From the NCBI RefSeq assembly GCF_000701365.1, contig NZ_JNIK01000004.1:156351-220350 (forward strand): a DNA stretch of 64,000 nt. Reading direction: 5' to 3'. The stretch is from Blastococcus sp. URHD0036 (lineage in GTDB: Bacteria; Actinomycetota; Actinomycetes; Mycobacteriales; Geodermatophilaceae). This document shows positions 17,678 to 26,301 of this stretch, piece after piece (position 1 is the first letter of the stretch; every line of letters begins with the position of its first letter). The notes below the pieces were generated by a model, which saw only the letters and a program-made list of their open reading frames with translations, had not been told where the DNA came from and searched no databases. Position numbers and translations under genes: made by a program.

Positions 17678-18304
17678 GTGCCGGTGTCCCGTCATCTGTC
17701 GCACGAGCCGGTCTTCACCGTGCTCGTCGTCTGCACGGGCAACATCTGCCGCTCCGCGTTGGCCGAGCGACTCGGTCGTGCCTACCTCGACGAGACCCTA
17801 GGCAGCGGGGCCTGGCAGGTCCGGCTGACGAGCGCCGGCGTCGGCGCGGTCGTCGGCTCGGCCATGCATCCCGACAGCTCGCTGGTGCTCCAGGGCTATG
17901 GCGGCGACCCATCCGGCTTCGTCGCACGCCAGATCGTCGAGGACATGGCCATCGACGCCGACCTCACCCTGACCATGACGCGGGCCCACCGGCGTCGCGT
18001 GCTCGAGCTGGCCCCGCGCGCGCTGTCCCGCACGTTCACGCTGCGCGAGGCGACGGCTCTCGTCGGGTTGGTGGGCGACGGCGCCGACCTGCCGGGAGAC
18101 CTCCTCGCCGACCGGGCACGAGCCCTCGTGCGGGAGATGAGCGTCGCCCGGTCGCGCCGCGCGGTCGCACACGGCGACGACATCGCCGACCCGATCGGCC
18201 AGCCGGTGGAGGTGCACGAGGCTGTGGGCGCCGCCATCGCGGAGGCGCTCATCCCCCTGCTCGGCCGCATCGTCGAGCTCAGCCCGGCTACCGACGCGGC
18301 CTGA
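17678..18304 (+). CDS. Low-molecular-weight protein tyrosine phosphatase (copy 1)
   Basis: 208-residue cytosolic phosphatase. The P-loop CTGNICRS (C-x5-R) comes about 14 residues in, and the catalytic acid sits in DDIADPIGQP near the C-terminus, as in the Wzb group that dephosphorylates Wzc-type kinases (known). GTG 17678 is 13 bases after the upstream transferase; a second in-frame GTG follows two codons later, and no strong ribosome binding site decides between them. It ends 6 bases from the convergent LCP gene. Likely antagonist of the kinase at 10131 (inference). It is about 40 residues longer than typical family members. Confidence 0.88.
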   Translation: MPVSRHLSHEPVFTVLVVCTGNICRSALAERLGRAYLDETLGSGAWQVRLTSAGVGAVVGSAMHPDSSLVLQGYGGDPSGFVARQIVEDMAIDADLTLTMTRAHRRRVLELAPRALSRTFTLREATALVGLVGDGADLPGDLLADRARALVREMSVARSRRAVAHGDDIADPIGQPVEVHEAVGAAIAEALIPLLGRIVELSPATDAA

Positions 18305-18310
18305 CCGGCC

Positions 18311-19408
18311 TCAGCGGGGGACGTCCGGCAGCGCCTCGTCGTCGAACTCGGCCGCGTTGGCCCCCAGGGAGTCGCTGCGCAGATAGCTCCACATGCGCTC
18401 GCCCGTGACGGTGTCGAGGTAGACGACGCTCGCCGCCCCCTCCTGGCCCGTGCCCAGCACCGGCGCGGTGAACGACTGCACGTTCTCCGGGCGAAGATCG
18501 CGCAGCGAGTACGCCATCGACAGGAGGTCGGTGTTGCTCAGCGAGTCGTCGACGGCGACGTTGCCCGTGACGGCGCGCAGCGCCCCGTCGAGCCGCGAGG
18601 GGTTCGTGAACGTGTCGCTGCTGAACAGCTGGGTGAACATCGCCTTCAGGAACTGCTGCTGACGCCGCACACGGTCGAAGTCGCCGCCCTCGAGCCCGTA
18701 GCGCTGACCCAGGTACCAGCGGGCCTGGTCGCCGTCGAGGTGGTTCACCCCGGCCGGGAACGTGTACGGCCCGTTGCTGGTCTCCGACGCGACCACGACG
18801 TCCACGCCGCCCAGGTCGTCGGTCACCTGGATGATCCCCTGGAAGTCGATGGTCACGTAGTGGTCGATGCGAACGCCGGTGAGCTGCTCGACGGTCTGGA
18901 TGAGCAGCGTCGGCCCACCGAACGCGTAGGCGGCGTTGATCTTGTTCCGGCCATGGCCGGGGATGTCGACCCACGAGTCGCGCGGGATGGAGACCAGCTG
19001 CGCGTGCCGCCGGTCACCGGCGAAGCGGGCGATCATGATCGCGTCGGAGCGGCCGCCCTCGGCGACCCCCTCGTCCGAGGTCTCGCGGGTGTCCGAGCCG
19101 ACGAGGAGGAAGGTGACCGGGTCCTCGGCTGTCGCCTGCTCGGGCGTCGGCGCGGCGGGCCGGGAGTTCTCGTCGAGGTCGTCGAAGACGTCCGCGATCC
19201 GGTCGATGTTGCCCGCGTACCGGTCGGTCAGGAACCAGACGCCGCCGCCGATCAGCACGGCGAGCACCAGTACCAACACGCCGAGGCCTGCCAGTGCCCG
19301 GCGAACTCCGCCGGAGCCTGCCCGCGGCGCGTCGTCCCGGTGCCGGCCGGCCTCGACAGCCGCGCCGGCCGTCGCGTCGGGCTCACCCGCTCCATCGTCC
19401 GTGCTCAC
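18311..19408 (-). CDS. LytR-CpsA-Psr (LCP) family protein
   Basis: 365 residues; cytoplasmic N-terminus, one membrane helix (about 37-61), then an extracytoplasmic LCP domain. LCP enzymes transfer polymers from undecaprenyl carriers to cell wall or arabinogalactan (known). Seen: FLLVGSDTRETSDEG, GGRSDAIMIARF, VSIPRDSWVDIPG, NKINAAYAFGGP, and the DRVRRQQQFLKA helix, with the Arg and Asp residues that hold the pyrophosphate. It lacks the extra C-terminal LytR_C domain of larger actinobacterial members. It is transcribed away from a divergent-facing phosphatase partner; the locus context suggests it anchors the capsule to the wall. Confidence 0.92.
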   Translation of the reverse strand: MSTDDGAGEPDATAGAAVEAGRHRDDAPRAGSGGVRRALAGLGVLVLVLAVLIGGGVWFLTDRYAGNIDRIADVFDDLDENSRPAAPTPEQATAEDPVTFLLVGSDTRETSDEGVAEGGRSDAIMIARFAGDRRHAQLVSIPRDSWVDIPGHGRNKINAAYAFGGPTLLIQTVEQLTGVRIDHYVTIDFQGIIQVTDDLGGVDVVVASETSNGPYTFPAGVNHLDGDQARWYLGQRYGLEGGDFDRVRRQQQFLKAMFTQLFSSDTFTNPSRLDGALRAVTGNVAVDDSLSNTDLLSMAYSLRDLRPENVQSFTAPVLGTGQEGAASVVYLDTVTGERMWSYLRSDSLGANAAEFDDEALPDVPR

Positions 19409-19516
19409 TGCGTCCCCCGTTCGACTGCTGTCGGTCGGAGCGTAGGAGCGTTCGCGCTGGTCAGGTAGCTGCCGGTCCCTCGGCGGAGTGAGGCCCGACG
19501 CGGCGCCGGTGCCGTG

Positions 19517-20122
19517 TCAGGCGAGGAGTGGAACGGCCAGCCGGCTTCGCACGCTGGTGAAGAGGACGTCGGCGAGCGGGCGCAGTGCCCGCTCGATCCG
19601 CGCCGCGACCTCCGTGTGGACGGCGGACCGCTGACCCATCGGGTCGGCGATGTCGTCGGCCGGGGAGGTCTGACGGCGGGCCCGCGCGGCGTCCAGTCGC
19701 AAGCCGAACTCGCGTGCCCGCCCGTCCATCGGCGACAGGTTCAGACCGGAGAGGTCGGCCAGGGCCGCGAGGTCGGCGGCCTCGGCCAGCGTGAACGTGC
19801 GACGCAGACCGCGGGGCGCGAGGCTCAGGACGGCCTCGCGGTGCTTGCGGGTCATCGTCAGCACGAGGTCGGCGGACTCGGCGAGCTCCGCAGTGAGGCG
19901 CTGGGAGCCGAAGCCCCCGGGATCGCCGCCCAGCGACTCCAGTGCCCGTGCACTGTGCCGGTCCATCGGGGCGCCGGCCACAGCCTGCACGCCGGCGCTG
20001 ACCACCTCGACGGAGCCGAGTTCGGGGCTGCCGGCGAGGGCGCCCGATGCGCGGGCCAGCGTCAGGCGCTCGGCGACGGGGGACCGGCAGATGTTGCCCG
20101 TGCAGACGAAGAGGAGGCGCAC
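19517..20122 (-). CDS. Low-molecular-weight protein tyrosine phosphatase (copy 2)
   Basis: 201 residues with LLFVCTGNICRSPVAERL at the very N-terminus (C-x5-R loop) and DDIADPMGQ near the C-terminus as the catalytic acid region. Similar to copy 1 throughout, including the LTMTRKHREAVL segment. GTG 20122 is chosen because the conserved beta strand starts directly after it. No good ribosome binding site is visible and longer in-frame readings are poor protein. It lies 108 bases upstream of the LCP gene in the same direction, so the two may be co-transcribed. Probably acts on a bacterial tyrosine kinase. Confidence 0.87.
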   Translation of the reverse strand: MRLLFVCTGNICRSPVAERLTLARASGALAGSPELGSVEVVSAGVQAVAGAPMDRHSARALESLGGDPGGFGSQRLTAELAESADLVLTMTRKHREAVLSLAPRGLRRTFTLAEAADLAALADLSGLNLSPMDGRAREFGLRLDAARARRQTSPADDIADPMGQRSAVHTEVAARIERALRPLADVLFTSVRSRLAVPLLA

Positions 20123-20211
20123 GAGCGGACGGTAGGGCCGAGCCGGCCCCGATTCGGCCGGATCGGCAGGTCTCCTCACCCCGGCGAGGGAGAGGGAGGC
20201 GACGCCGGCTC

Positions 20212-20388
20212 TCACCGGTGGCCAGCGGCCGGCCGCCGCGCGGCGGTGCGTAGGTCCGCCTCGAGGGCGGAGAAGCGCGCGGCGGGACCCGCCCGCCGAT
20301 CGGCGGCCGAGACGACCTTCCCGATCAGGACTCCCATCGCGGGCGCGGTGAGCAGCCAGGCCAGGCCGACGAACACGAAGAGGTACAC
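20212..20388 (-). CDS. One-helix membrane microprotein (family member A)
   Basis: 58-codon ORF, too short for usual cut-offs. It reads as a hydrophobic helix (VGLAWLLTAPAMGVLIG) followed by KVVSAADRRAG and a basic tail. The helix plus G[RK]..-AD-R junction is shared with three other proteins in the window (20596, 20881, 58828). A perfect AAAGGAGG lies directly upstream; GTG 20388 is only 1-3 bases from it and GTG 20376 is 13 bases away, so the start is unsettled. The ribosome binding site can pair with CCTCC just upstream. Function unknown. Confidence 0.6.
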   Translation of the reverse strand: MYLFVFVGLAWLLTAPAMGVLIGKVVSAADRRAGPAARFSALEADLRTAARRPAAGHR

Positions 20389-20389
20389 A

Positions 20390-20405
20390 CCTCCTTTGTA
20401 GGAGG
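20390..20405 (-). promoter_or_regulatory. Hairpin covering the ribosome binding site of microprotein A
   Basis: In mRNA sense CCTCC-TACAAA-GGAGG forms a 5-base stem with a 6-base loop, and the GGAGG arm is the whole Shine-Dalgarno core. This could limit translation unless opened. Confidence 0.35.
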
Positions 20406-20595
20406 CGAGACCTGGGGTCTTCAGCCGAAACCGTGGGCATTTCCTGCCGAAGGGCGAGTCGACATCCGGGGGTTCGACCGCTCCTCGCCCCGCTCGTCAC
20501 ACCGGGCTCATGATCACCACTGGCGGGACTGCTCCGTCACACACCGCAGACCGGAGTGCGCCGGCGGGGGGTGCGGGGCAGGAGGGGCGGAGGGG

Positions 20596-20814
20596 GTGGC
20601 CGCGGTACCGATCGCGCCTCGGTCTGCCGATGACGTCGCCGTGCAGATCTGGGTGATGGTGCTCTCGACGTGGGCAGTCCTGGCCGTGCTCTCGGGTGTT
20701 GTGCTCGGGCGGTGCATCCGGCTGGCCGACGAGCGGACCCCGCGCGCCGGGCGGCCGCTGACCACGGCCGACCTGCCCGACGACTTCCGGCCCGCCGCCA
20801 CCCGCACGCCCTGA
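20596..20814 (+). CDS. One-helix membrane microprotein (family member B)
   Basis: 72 residues from GTG 20596, which follows GGAGGGGCGGAGG; or 57 residues from GTG 20641, which aligns better with its relatives. One helix (WVMVLSTWAVLAVLSGVVLG) is followed by RCIRLADERTP and a short hydrophilic tail. The next gene opens with an equivalent helix and GRGIRLADQR, and the sequence ctgccgatga precedes both GTG 20641 and GTG 20881, suggesting duplication. No enzymatic motif. Confidence 0.6.
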   Translation: MAAVPIAPRSADDVAVQIWVMVLSTWAVLAVLSGVVLGRCIRLADERTPRAGRPLTTADLPDDFRPAATRTP

Positions 20815-20880
20815 GCCCGGTCCACCCCGATGGGATGACAGGCGGTCCCGTCCGGCCCCCGGCCTGCCGATGAGTGGCTT

Positions 20881-21729
20881 GTGTGGTTCTGGATCGCCGT
20901 CGCGTTGATCGCCTGGGTGCTGCTCGCAGCGCTCGCCGCCGTCGTGCTCGGCCGGGGCATCCGCCTCGCCGATCAGCGCGCCATCGACACCGGCGCCGAC
21001 CCCGCCCGGGTCGGGGCCATGTTCTCGGCCCGCCGGCGCATCCCGCTGCCGCCGGTCGGCATCGCCCTGGCAGGCACCGCCGTGGCCCTGGAGGCCGTCG
21101 GCTATGCCCTCCGACTCGACGGTGCCACCGGTTCGACCGCCCGCGCCCTCTCCATGGATGCCGCCTTCTCGGCGCCGCGGCTGTTCGTGGCCGCGATGTT
21201 CGCCGTCGCCGCCGTCGCCGCCCTGGCTGCCGCCGCCCGCATTCCCGGCCGGCGCGCCTGGTGGCTCGCCGTCGGCCTCGTCGCCGCTGTCATCGCCGCG
21301 GTGAAGACGGGCAGCACCGTGCACGCCGAGGCGATGCGGAGCCTGGCCGGCGCCGTCGGGAAGCCTGAGGCGGTCGCGCTGAGCGTGGCCGCCGCCGGTG
21401 TCGTCATCGCCACCCTCGCCTTCATCACCCGAGCCGAGCGGCGCGACCGCCGCCGGGTGCTCTCCTGCCTGGCCGCCTACGCCGTCGCGTCGGTGGGCCT
21501 GTCGGCGGTGTCCACCGTCGCGCCGGGGCAGCTCGCGATCACCGCGACCTTCCTCGAGGAGTCGGGCGAGGCACTCGCCGGCGTCGCGTTCCTGCTCGCG
21601 GTCCTCGTCGGCGTAGCGCCGCGGCTCGTTCTTCCGGCTTCGTGGCCGCTGCGCCGGGACGCCGACGCGCACACCCTTGAGGTCGCCGAGGGCGCGCGGT
21701 CTCCCGAGGGCAAGGGCGCTTGGGGCTGA
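20881..21729 (+). CDS. Polytopic membrane protein with microprotein-like N-terminus (member C)
   Basis: 282 residues, about seven predicted membrane helices, not recognised. The first 30 residues (WFWIAVALIAWVLLAALAAVVLG, then RGIRLADQR) match the microprotein family next door. After that come alternating hydrophobic segments with few charged residues, and a hydrophilic C-terminus. Conserved-looking features are EAVGYALRLDG, KTGSTVHAEAM and TFLEESGEALAG, the last having paired Glu residues near a helix. GTG 20881 is chosen because the helix begins there; the ribosome binding site is weak. It ends 65 bases before galE. Confidence 0.7.
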   Translation: MWFWIAVALIAWVLLAALAAVVLGRGIRLADQRAIDTGADPARVGAMFSARRRIPLPPVGIALAGTAVALEAVGYALRLDGATGSTARALSMDAAFSAPRLFVAAMFAVAAVAALAAAARIPGRRAWWLAVGLVAAVIAAVKTGSTVHAEAMRSLAGAVGKPEAVALSVAAAGVVIATLAFITRAERRDRRRVLSCLAAYAVASVGLSAVSTVAPGQLAITATFLEESGEALAGVAFLLAVLVGVAPRLVLPASWPLRRDADAHTLEVAEGARSPEGKGAWG

Positions 21730-21760
21730 CCCCTTCGAGGTGTCGCCGCCATTCGGCTGC

Positions 21761-21794
21761 TTGTGACCGTGAGGTCGTGACTAATCTCCGGCCC
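21761..21794 (+). promoter_or_regulatory. Promoter for leaderless galE transcript
   Basis: TTGTGA at 21761-21766 and TAATCT at 21782-21787 resemble -35 and -10 elements, with a short 15-base spacer. The -10 box ends 7 bases before ATG 21795 and no ribosome binding site exists, so the transcript probably begins at or near the start codon. Confidence 0.5.
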
Positions 21795-22775
21795 ATGACG
21801 TGGCTGGTAACCGGCGGAGCCGGTTACATCGGGGCGCACGTCGTCCGGGCGATGCGGATGGCGGGCGAGGAAGTCGTCGTCCTCGACGACCTCTCCACCG
21901 GAGACCCGGGGCGGATCGCCGGCGTCCCGTTGGTGACGGCCAACGTGAGCGATGCCGATTCGGTGACCCGGGCGCTCCACGACCACGCGGTGCAGGGCAT
22001 CGTGCACCTCGCAGCGAAGAAGCAGGTCGAGGAGTCGGTCCGCCTTCCTCTCTACTACTACCGGGAGAACGTCGAGGGGCTGCGCGTCCTGCTCGAGGCC
22101 GCCACGCAGGCCGGCGTCGAGTCGTTCGTCTTCTCCTCCAGCGCGGCCGTGTACGGCGCGCCCGATGTCGACCTGGTCGACGAGGACGCTGAGCCCCGGC
22201 CGGTCAATCCCTACGGGACCACCAAGCTCGTCGGTGAGTGGATGGTCGCCGACACGGCCCGGGCCACGGGTCTGCGACATGCGAACCTGCGCTACTTCAA
22301 CGTCGCCGGGGCGGCAGCCCCGGACCTCACCGACCGAGGCGTATCCAACCTGGTGCCGATGGTCTTCCAGGCGCTGGACCGTCGACAGCCGCCGAGGATC
22401 TTCGGCGACGACTACGACACCCCCGATGGCACCTGCATCCGCGACTTCGTCCACGTCGGCGACATCGCATCGGCGCACGTCGCCGCCGCACGGGCACTCG
22501 GCTCAGATGCGGTCCGTGCGTTGACGGCGAACATCGGCCGCGGCCGGGGCGTCTCGGTACGCGAGATGGTGCAGACGATCCGAAGGGTCACCGGGACCGC
22601 GGAGGAGCCGTGGTCGGCTCCGATCGTGGAGGCGCGCCGAGCCGGTGATCCGCCGCGGGTCGTGGCCTCGACCGATCGGATCAGGGAGGTGCTGGGGTGG
22701 AGGGCAGAGCACGGGGTCGAGGAGATGGTGGCCTCGTCGTGGGAAGGCTGGTCCCGCTCAGCGGCCGGCAGCTGA
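21795..22775 (+). CDS. galE: UDP-glucose 4-epimerase
   Basis: 326-residue short-chain dehydrogenase interconverting UDP-glucose and UDP-galactose. Seen: MTWLVTGGAGYIGAHV with the GGAGYIG NAD+ motif, VLDDLSTG, FSSSAAVYG, NPYGTTKLVGE with the Tyr-x3-Lys pair, LRYFNVAGA and GTCIRDFVHVGDIASAH, together diagnostic for GalE. Longer in-frame starts read into the preceding gene. The likely leaderless ATG is preceded by a good -10 box. It converges with the second initiating transferase, 18 bases apart. It supplies UDP-galactose for polymer. Confidence 0.94.
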   Translation: MTWLVTGGAGYIGAHVVRAMRMAGEEVVVLDDLSTGDPGRIAGVPLVTANVSDADSVTRALHDHAVQGIVHLAAKKQVEESVRLPLYYYRENVEGLRVLLEAATQAGVESFVFSSSAAVYGAPDVDLVDEDAEPRPVNPYGTTKLVGEWMVADTARATGLRHANLRYFNVAGAAAPDLTDRGVSNLVPMVFQALDRRQPPRIFGDDYDTPDGTCIRDFVHVGDIASAHVAAARALGSDAVRALTANIGRGRGVSVREMVQTIRRVTGTAEEPWSAPIVEARRAGDPPRVVASTDRIREVLGWRAEHGVEEMVASSWEGWSRSAAGS

Positions 22776-22793
22776 CGCGCCTGCGCCGGTGGC

Positions 22794-24248
22794 TCAGTAC
22801 GCACCCTCGCCCCGGATCACCGCGCGGAGCGTCTTGCCCAGGATCATGAGGTCGTACGTCAACGACCAGTTCTCCACGTACCGGATGTCCATGCGCACGG
22901 AGTCGTCCCACGAGAGGTTCGACCGGCCGCTGACCTGCCAGAGCCCCGTGAGCCCCGGCTTCACCAGGAACCGGCGCCGCATGTCCGGGCCATAGCGCGC
23001 GACCTCGGACAGCAGCGGCGGACGCGGCCCGACGAGGGACATCTGGCCGCTCAGGACGTTCACCAACTGCGGCAGCTCGTCGAGCGAGTGCTTGCGCAGG
23101 AACCGGCCGACCGACGTCACCCGCGGATCCCGACGCAACTTGAAGAGGACGCCGTTCCCATCATCGCTGACGGCCATGGTCATGCTCTCGGCGTCGGCCA
23201 TCATGGTGCGGAACTTGATCATCCCGAACACCTCACCGTCCCGGCCCACGCGCTGCTGACGGAAGAGCACCGGGCCCGGACTCGTGAGCTTGACGGCGCT
23301 CGCGATGGCGAAAAGGGCAGGGAGGAGCACGAGCAGACCGAGCAGCGCGGCGCTGCGGTCGAACGTCTCCTTGAGCAGGCGTCGGACTCCGCGGAGCTCG
23401 GGCCGCTCGACGTGCAGCAGCGGCAGGCCGCAGGACGGGCGGATGCGCACGCGCGGTCCGGCGAGTTCCGTCACCGCCGGGGCGAGGAGCAGCTCCGCCC
23501 GGGTGGTCTCCAGATCCCACCCGAGCTGGCGCAGTGCGCCGCCGTCCAGTTCGGGTGTCGGCAGGACGGCGACCGTGTCGACCTCGTACAGCTCGACGAC
23601 CTTGAGGACGTCCGCTAGCTCGCCGAGCACCGGAAGGCCGTCGAACGCCTCCTCACCGGTCGACGGCAGGCAGCACCCCACGACCCGATAGCCATGGTGG
23701 GTCTCCCGCCGCAACTGGTCGTGCAGGGCGACGATCCCGCGCTGGTGTCCCACGAGCAGGGTGGTCTGCAGTGCGCGGCCCAGGGCGCGCTGCCGGTGCA
23801 ACAACTTCCGCTCCCCGTACCGGTGGACCAGGGTCAACACGCACGTCAGCGGCAGCGTGATGACGACGAAGCCACGGGCGACCTCGAGTCGCAGTCCCCA
23901 CGAGACGGTGCCGATGGCGGCCAGGAGCATCGCGGTGGCGAAGAAGACGCGACGGAACTCCTCGGCGCCGTCCCAGAGGAAACGCTGCTCATAGCTGCGG
24001 GCCAGCGACATCGCGGTGACCCAGGTCAGAGGTATGAGGAGGGCCAGGCTCGGCATCGTGGCCGCGTTCGCGGCCGGGACCGGGCCGAGCCCCATGGTCA
24101 GGACGGCGACGACGAGCGCGCACGCGAAGTCCCCGACCACGAGTCGGCGCACGTAGGCGGTGCGCCATGCGCGGCGGGCGACCGTCCCGGCGCCGCGCAC
24201 CTGCGCGGGGGAGACGAGCGGTTTTGAATGGATCTTGACCGGCCTCAT
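22794..24248 (-). CDS. Initiating undecaprenyl-phosphate sugar-1-phosphate transferase (copy 2)
   Basis: 484 residues, paralogue of the gene at 16150. Shared blocks include [12 protein letters not shown], the four-helix N-terminal region, [24 protein letters not shown], and the catalytic domain [47 protein letters not shown] (split here by conserved Asp-Glu) and [22 protein letters not shown] 24248 follows AGAGGGA. Two initiating transferases in one locus imply two repeat-unit systems or two first sugars. It converges with galE and has its own promoter region upstream. Confidence 0.92.
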   Translation of the reverse strand: MRPVKIHSKPLVSPAQVRGAGTVARRAWRTAYVRRLVVGDFACALVVAVLTMGLGPVPAANAATMPSLALLIPLTWVTAMSLARSYEQRFLWDGAEEFRRVFFATAMLLAAIGTVSWGLRLEVARGFVVITLPLTCVLTLVHRYGERKLLHRQRALGRALQTTLLVGHQRGIVALHDQLRRETHHGYRVVGCCLPSTGEEAFDGLPVLGELADVLKVVELYEVDTVAVLPTPELDGGALRQLGWDLETTRAELLLAPAVTELAGPRVRIRPSCGLPLLHVERPELRGVRRLLKETFDRSAALLGLLVLLPALFAIASAVKLTSPGPVLFRQQRVGRDGEVFGMIKFRTMMADAESMTMAVSDDGNGVLFKLRRDPRVTSVGRFLRKHSLDELPQLVNVLSGQMSLVGPRPPLLSEVARYGPDMRRRFLVKPGLTGLWQVSGRSNLSWDDSVRMDIRYVENWSLTYDLMILGKTLRAVIRGEGAY

Positions 24249-24369
24249 GGGAGTCCCTCTGCTGAGACTGCGCGGTGGGTGAGAGGCGACTGCGGCGAGC
24301 GGCAGTCGAGGGGTGCGGCGCCCGCTCACACGGGACGCCCGAGAGCGTGATCGGGGGCGAACCCTCGGC

Positions 24370-26301
24370 TCAGTCGGGCAGTGAGTCCGGCTCGCCGGCG
24401 CGGTCGGTGACGCGCTCGGCGGCGCGTTCCATCCGGCGCACCGCCGCCTTCGCGGCGGCGACGGCCGGCTGCGTGACCATCACGGCAGGGAGCGGCGTGC
24501 TCGTGGTCGCCTGGCTGCCACCTGCAGAGACGCCGGCGCCACCGCTCGGCGGGCAGGGCCCCGCCGGCGCGGGCGCCGGCAGGGGAGCCGGGGTCGGGGT
24601 GGGGGTCGGGAGGAACGGACCGACGGGGGTCGCCCCCGTGCCTGGTGCCGCGGTGCCGGCCTCGCGGTCAGAGGTCGCCGAGCTGACCGGGATCTCGCCG
24701 ATCGCCGCCGTCCGCGCGTTCTCGGCCGAGGCGGCGCAGGGCGCGACCTGCGGGTGGGGGACGTCCCCGAGTCGGGAGGCCTCGCCAGATCCGAGCTCGG
24801 CGACGGGCTCGGTCCCGGCGGTCGTTGGCAGCGTCACGTCGCTCGCCGCCGTCGTGGCCGGCAGCGGCTCCACGGTCTCCTCGACCACCGACTCGGTGGC
24901 GGTCGCCCGTGGAGCCGGCTCGGCTGCCTCTCGCGGTGTCGGCTGAGGTGTGGGCTCGTCCTGCGAAGGTAGGGCCAGCGGAGGCAGGAGCTGGAGTGCC
25001 GCGGTGACCGCCGGTTGCGGGGTCGGCTGGAGCGGAGCCGCGGGGGCCGGCTGAGGTGCCGGCTCGGCTTCCGCTCGCGGTAGCGGCTGGGATGCGGGCT
25101 CGGGCTGCGGCAGGAAGGCCGGAAGGGCCAGGGGCAGGAGTTCGAGTGCCGCGGGGTGGGGCGGGTGCGGGGCCGGCTCGACGGGAGCCGCTGGAGCTGG
25201 TTGCGGGGTCGGCTGGAGCGGAGCAGCGGGGGCCGGCTGAGGTGCTGGCTCGGCTTCCACTCGCGGTAGCGGCTGGGATGCGGGCTCGGGCTGCGGCAGG
25301 AAGGCCGGAAGGGCCAGGGGCAGGAGTTCGAGTGCCGGGGGGTGGGGCGGCTGCGGGGCCGGCTCGACGGGAGCCGCTGGAGCTGGTTGCGGAGTGGCGG
25401 CGGGCGGAGCCGGCGGGGTTGGTTCGGGCAGGAGCAGGAGCGCCGCGGGGGCCGCCGGTCGTGGGGCCGGCTCGGGCGGAACCCCAGGAGCCGGCTGCGG
25501 GCCAGGATCCGCCACCACAGCGGGGGTCGGCGGGGCGGGGCGGTCAGCGGGAACGGGGGGTGCCGGGGAGGTGGGTTCGGCAGCAAGATCCAGCACCGCG
25601 GGCACGGGCGGGTGCTCGGCCGGCACGGGTAGAGCCGCTGGGACTGGTTGCGGGGTGGGAGCAGCCGGCGGAGTGGGGGCGGGGGGGACCTCGGGTGCCG
25701 CGGGAACCGCCGGCCGCGGGGCTGGGGTCGCTGGAGTGGCTGGGGCCGGCTGCCCAAGATCCGCCACCACGGGAGGCGTCGGCAGGGGTGGGCGGTCAGC
25801 GGGGGCCGGGAACCCGGGAGCATCCGGCGGCGGATCGGGAGTCTGCGGGGGGATCGCTCCCGACGACGGCGCCTCGGGCCCCGGTGAGGGCTGGCCCACG
25901 GTGGGCGACGCCGCTGGGACGACAGGCGCCTCGGACGTCGTCCGCGGCGGCGTCGGGTCCGGTACCAGGGTCTCCGCTGCTCCCGGCATTCCGCTCGCGG
26001 ACGGCTCGCCCGACGAGGGCTCGGCGGGCTGCGGGGGGAGGGCGACAGATGCGTCGTCCGTGACCGGCGGCAGTCCGAGAGCCGTGCTGTCCACCCCCGC
26101 GGCACCTGTCGAGCTCACGTCCATCGCGGATGTCGGGCCGTCCACGTCCGCGCGAGCCCGATCCATGACGTCGGCGAGCAGCAACCACCCCACGACTGCG
26201 AGGAGGAGCGTGAGCAGCACGCGTCGAACGAGGGTGCCGACGAGGACGGGGAGGCGGCTCGCGGGGATGGCGCGCACCCCCTCTCGACTGCCGCACTCCA
26301 C
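24370..26301 (-). CDS. Membrane-anchored proline-rich repeat protein
   Basis: 643 residues: short basic N-terminus, one helix (about 28-45, LLTLLLAVVGWLLLA), then a very long Pro/Ala/Glu/Gln-rich extracytoplasmic stalk. The stalk contains PAP, PTP and PEP runs and recurring units such as LELLPLALPAFLP and PEPASQPLPR. Two nearly identical 62-residue units are encoded by tandem 186-base DNA repeats. Two Cys lie far down the chain (VAPCAAS, PAGPCPP). The C-terminal 30 residues turn charged and helical. GTG 26301 or GTG 26277 may start it. Probably a rigid wall-spanning spacer; no known domain was recognised. Confidence 0.7.
   Translation of the reverse strand: MECGSREGVRAIPASRLPVLVGTLVRRVLLTLLLAVVGWLLLADVMDRARADVDGPTSAMDVSSTGAAGVDSTALGLPPVTDDASVALPPQPAEPSSGEPSASGMPGAAETLVPDPTPPRTTSEAPVVPAASPTVGQPSPGPEAPSSGAIPPQTPDPPPDAPGFPAPADRPPLPTPPVVADLGQPAPATPATPAPRPAVPAAPEVPPAPTPPAAPTPQPVPAALPVPAEHPPVPAVLDLAAEPTSPAPPVPADRPAPPTPAVVADPGPQPAPGVPPEPAPRPAAPAALLLLPEPTPPAPPAATPQPAPAAPVEPAPQPPHPPALELLPLALPAFLPQPEPASQPLPRVEAEPAPQPAPAAPLQPTPQPAPAAPVEPAPHPPHPAALELLPLALPAFLPQPEPASQPLPRAEAEPAPQPAPAAPLQPTPQPAVTAALQLLPPLALPSQDEPTPQPTPREAAEPAPRATATESVVEETVEPLPATTAASDVTLPTTAGTEPVAELGSGEASRLGDVPHPQVAPCAASAENARTAAIGEIPVSSATSDREAGTAAPGTGATPVGPFLPTPTPTPAPLPAPAPAGPCPPSGGAGVSAGGSQATTSTPLPAVMVTQPAVAAAKAAVRRMERAAERVTDRAGEPDSLPD
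25013..25384. repeat. Tandem 186-base repeat, two copies
   Basis: Copy 1 is 25013-25198 and copy 2 is 25199-25384, differing at only a few positions by eye. A partial third copy starts at 25385 (GGTTGCGG). The period is a multiple of three, so copy-number change would keep the frame of the proline-rich protein. Confidence 0.8.

Noticed and set aside
25013..25384. CRISPR array
   Set aside because: The repeats are 186 bases long, adjacent with no spacers, and are in frame with a coding sequence.
25056..26063. Plus-strand frame opposite the proline-rich gene
   Set aside because: The Gly/Ala/Arg repeats are the reverse complement of the Pro-rich repeats. The minus-strand reading has a membrane helix and a sensible N-terminus.
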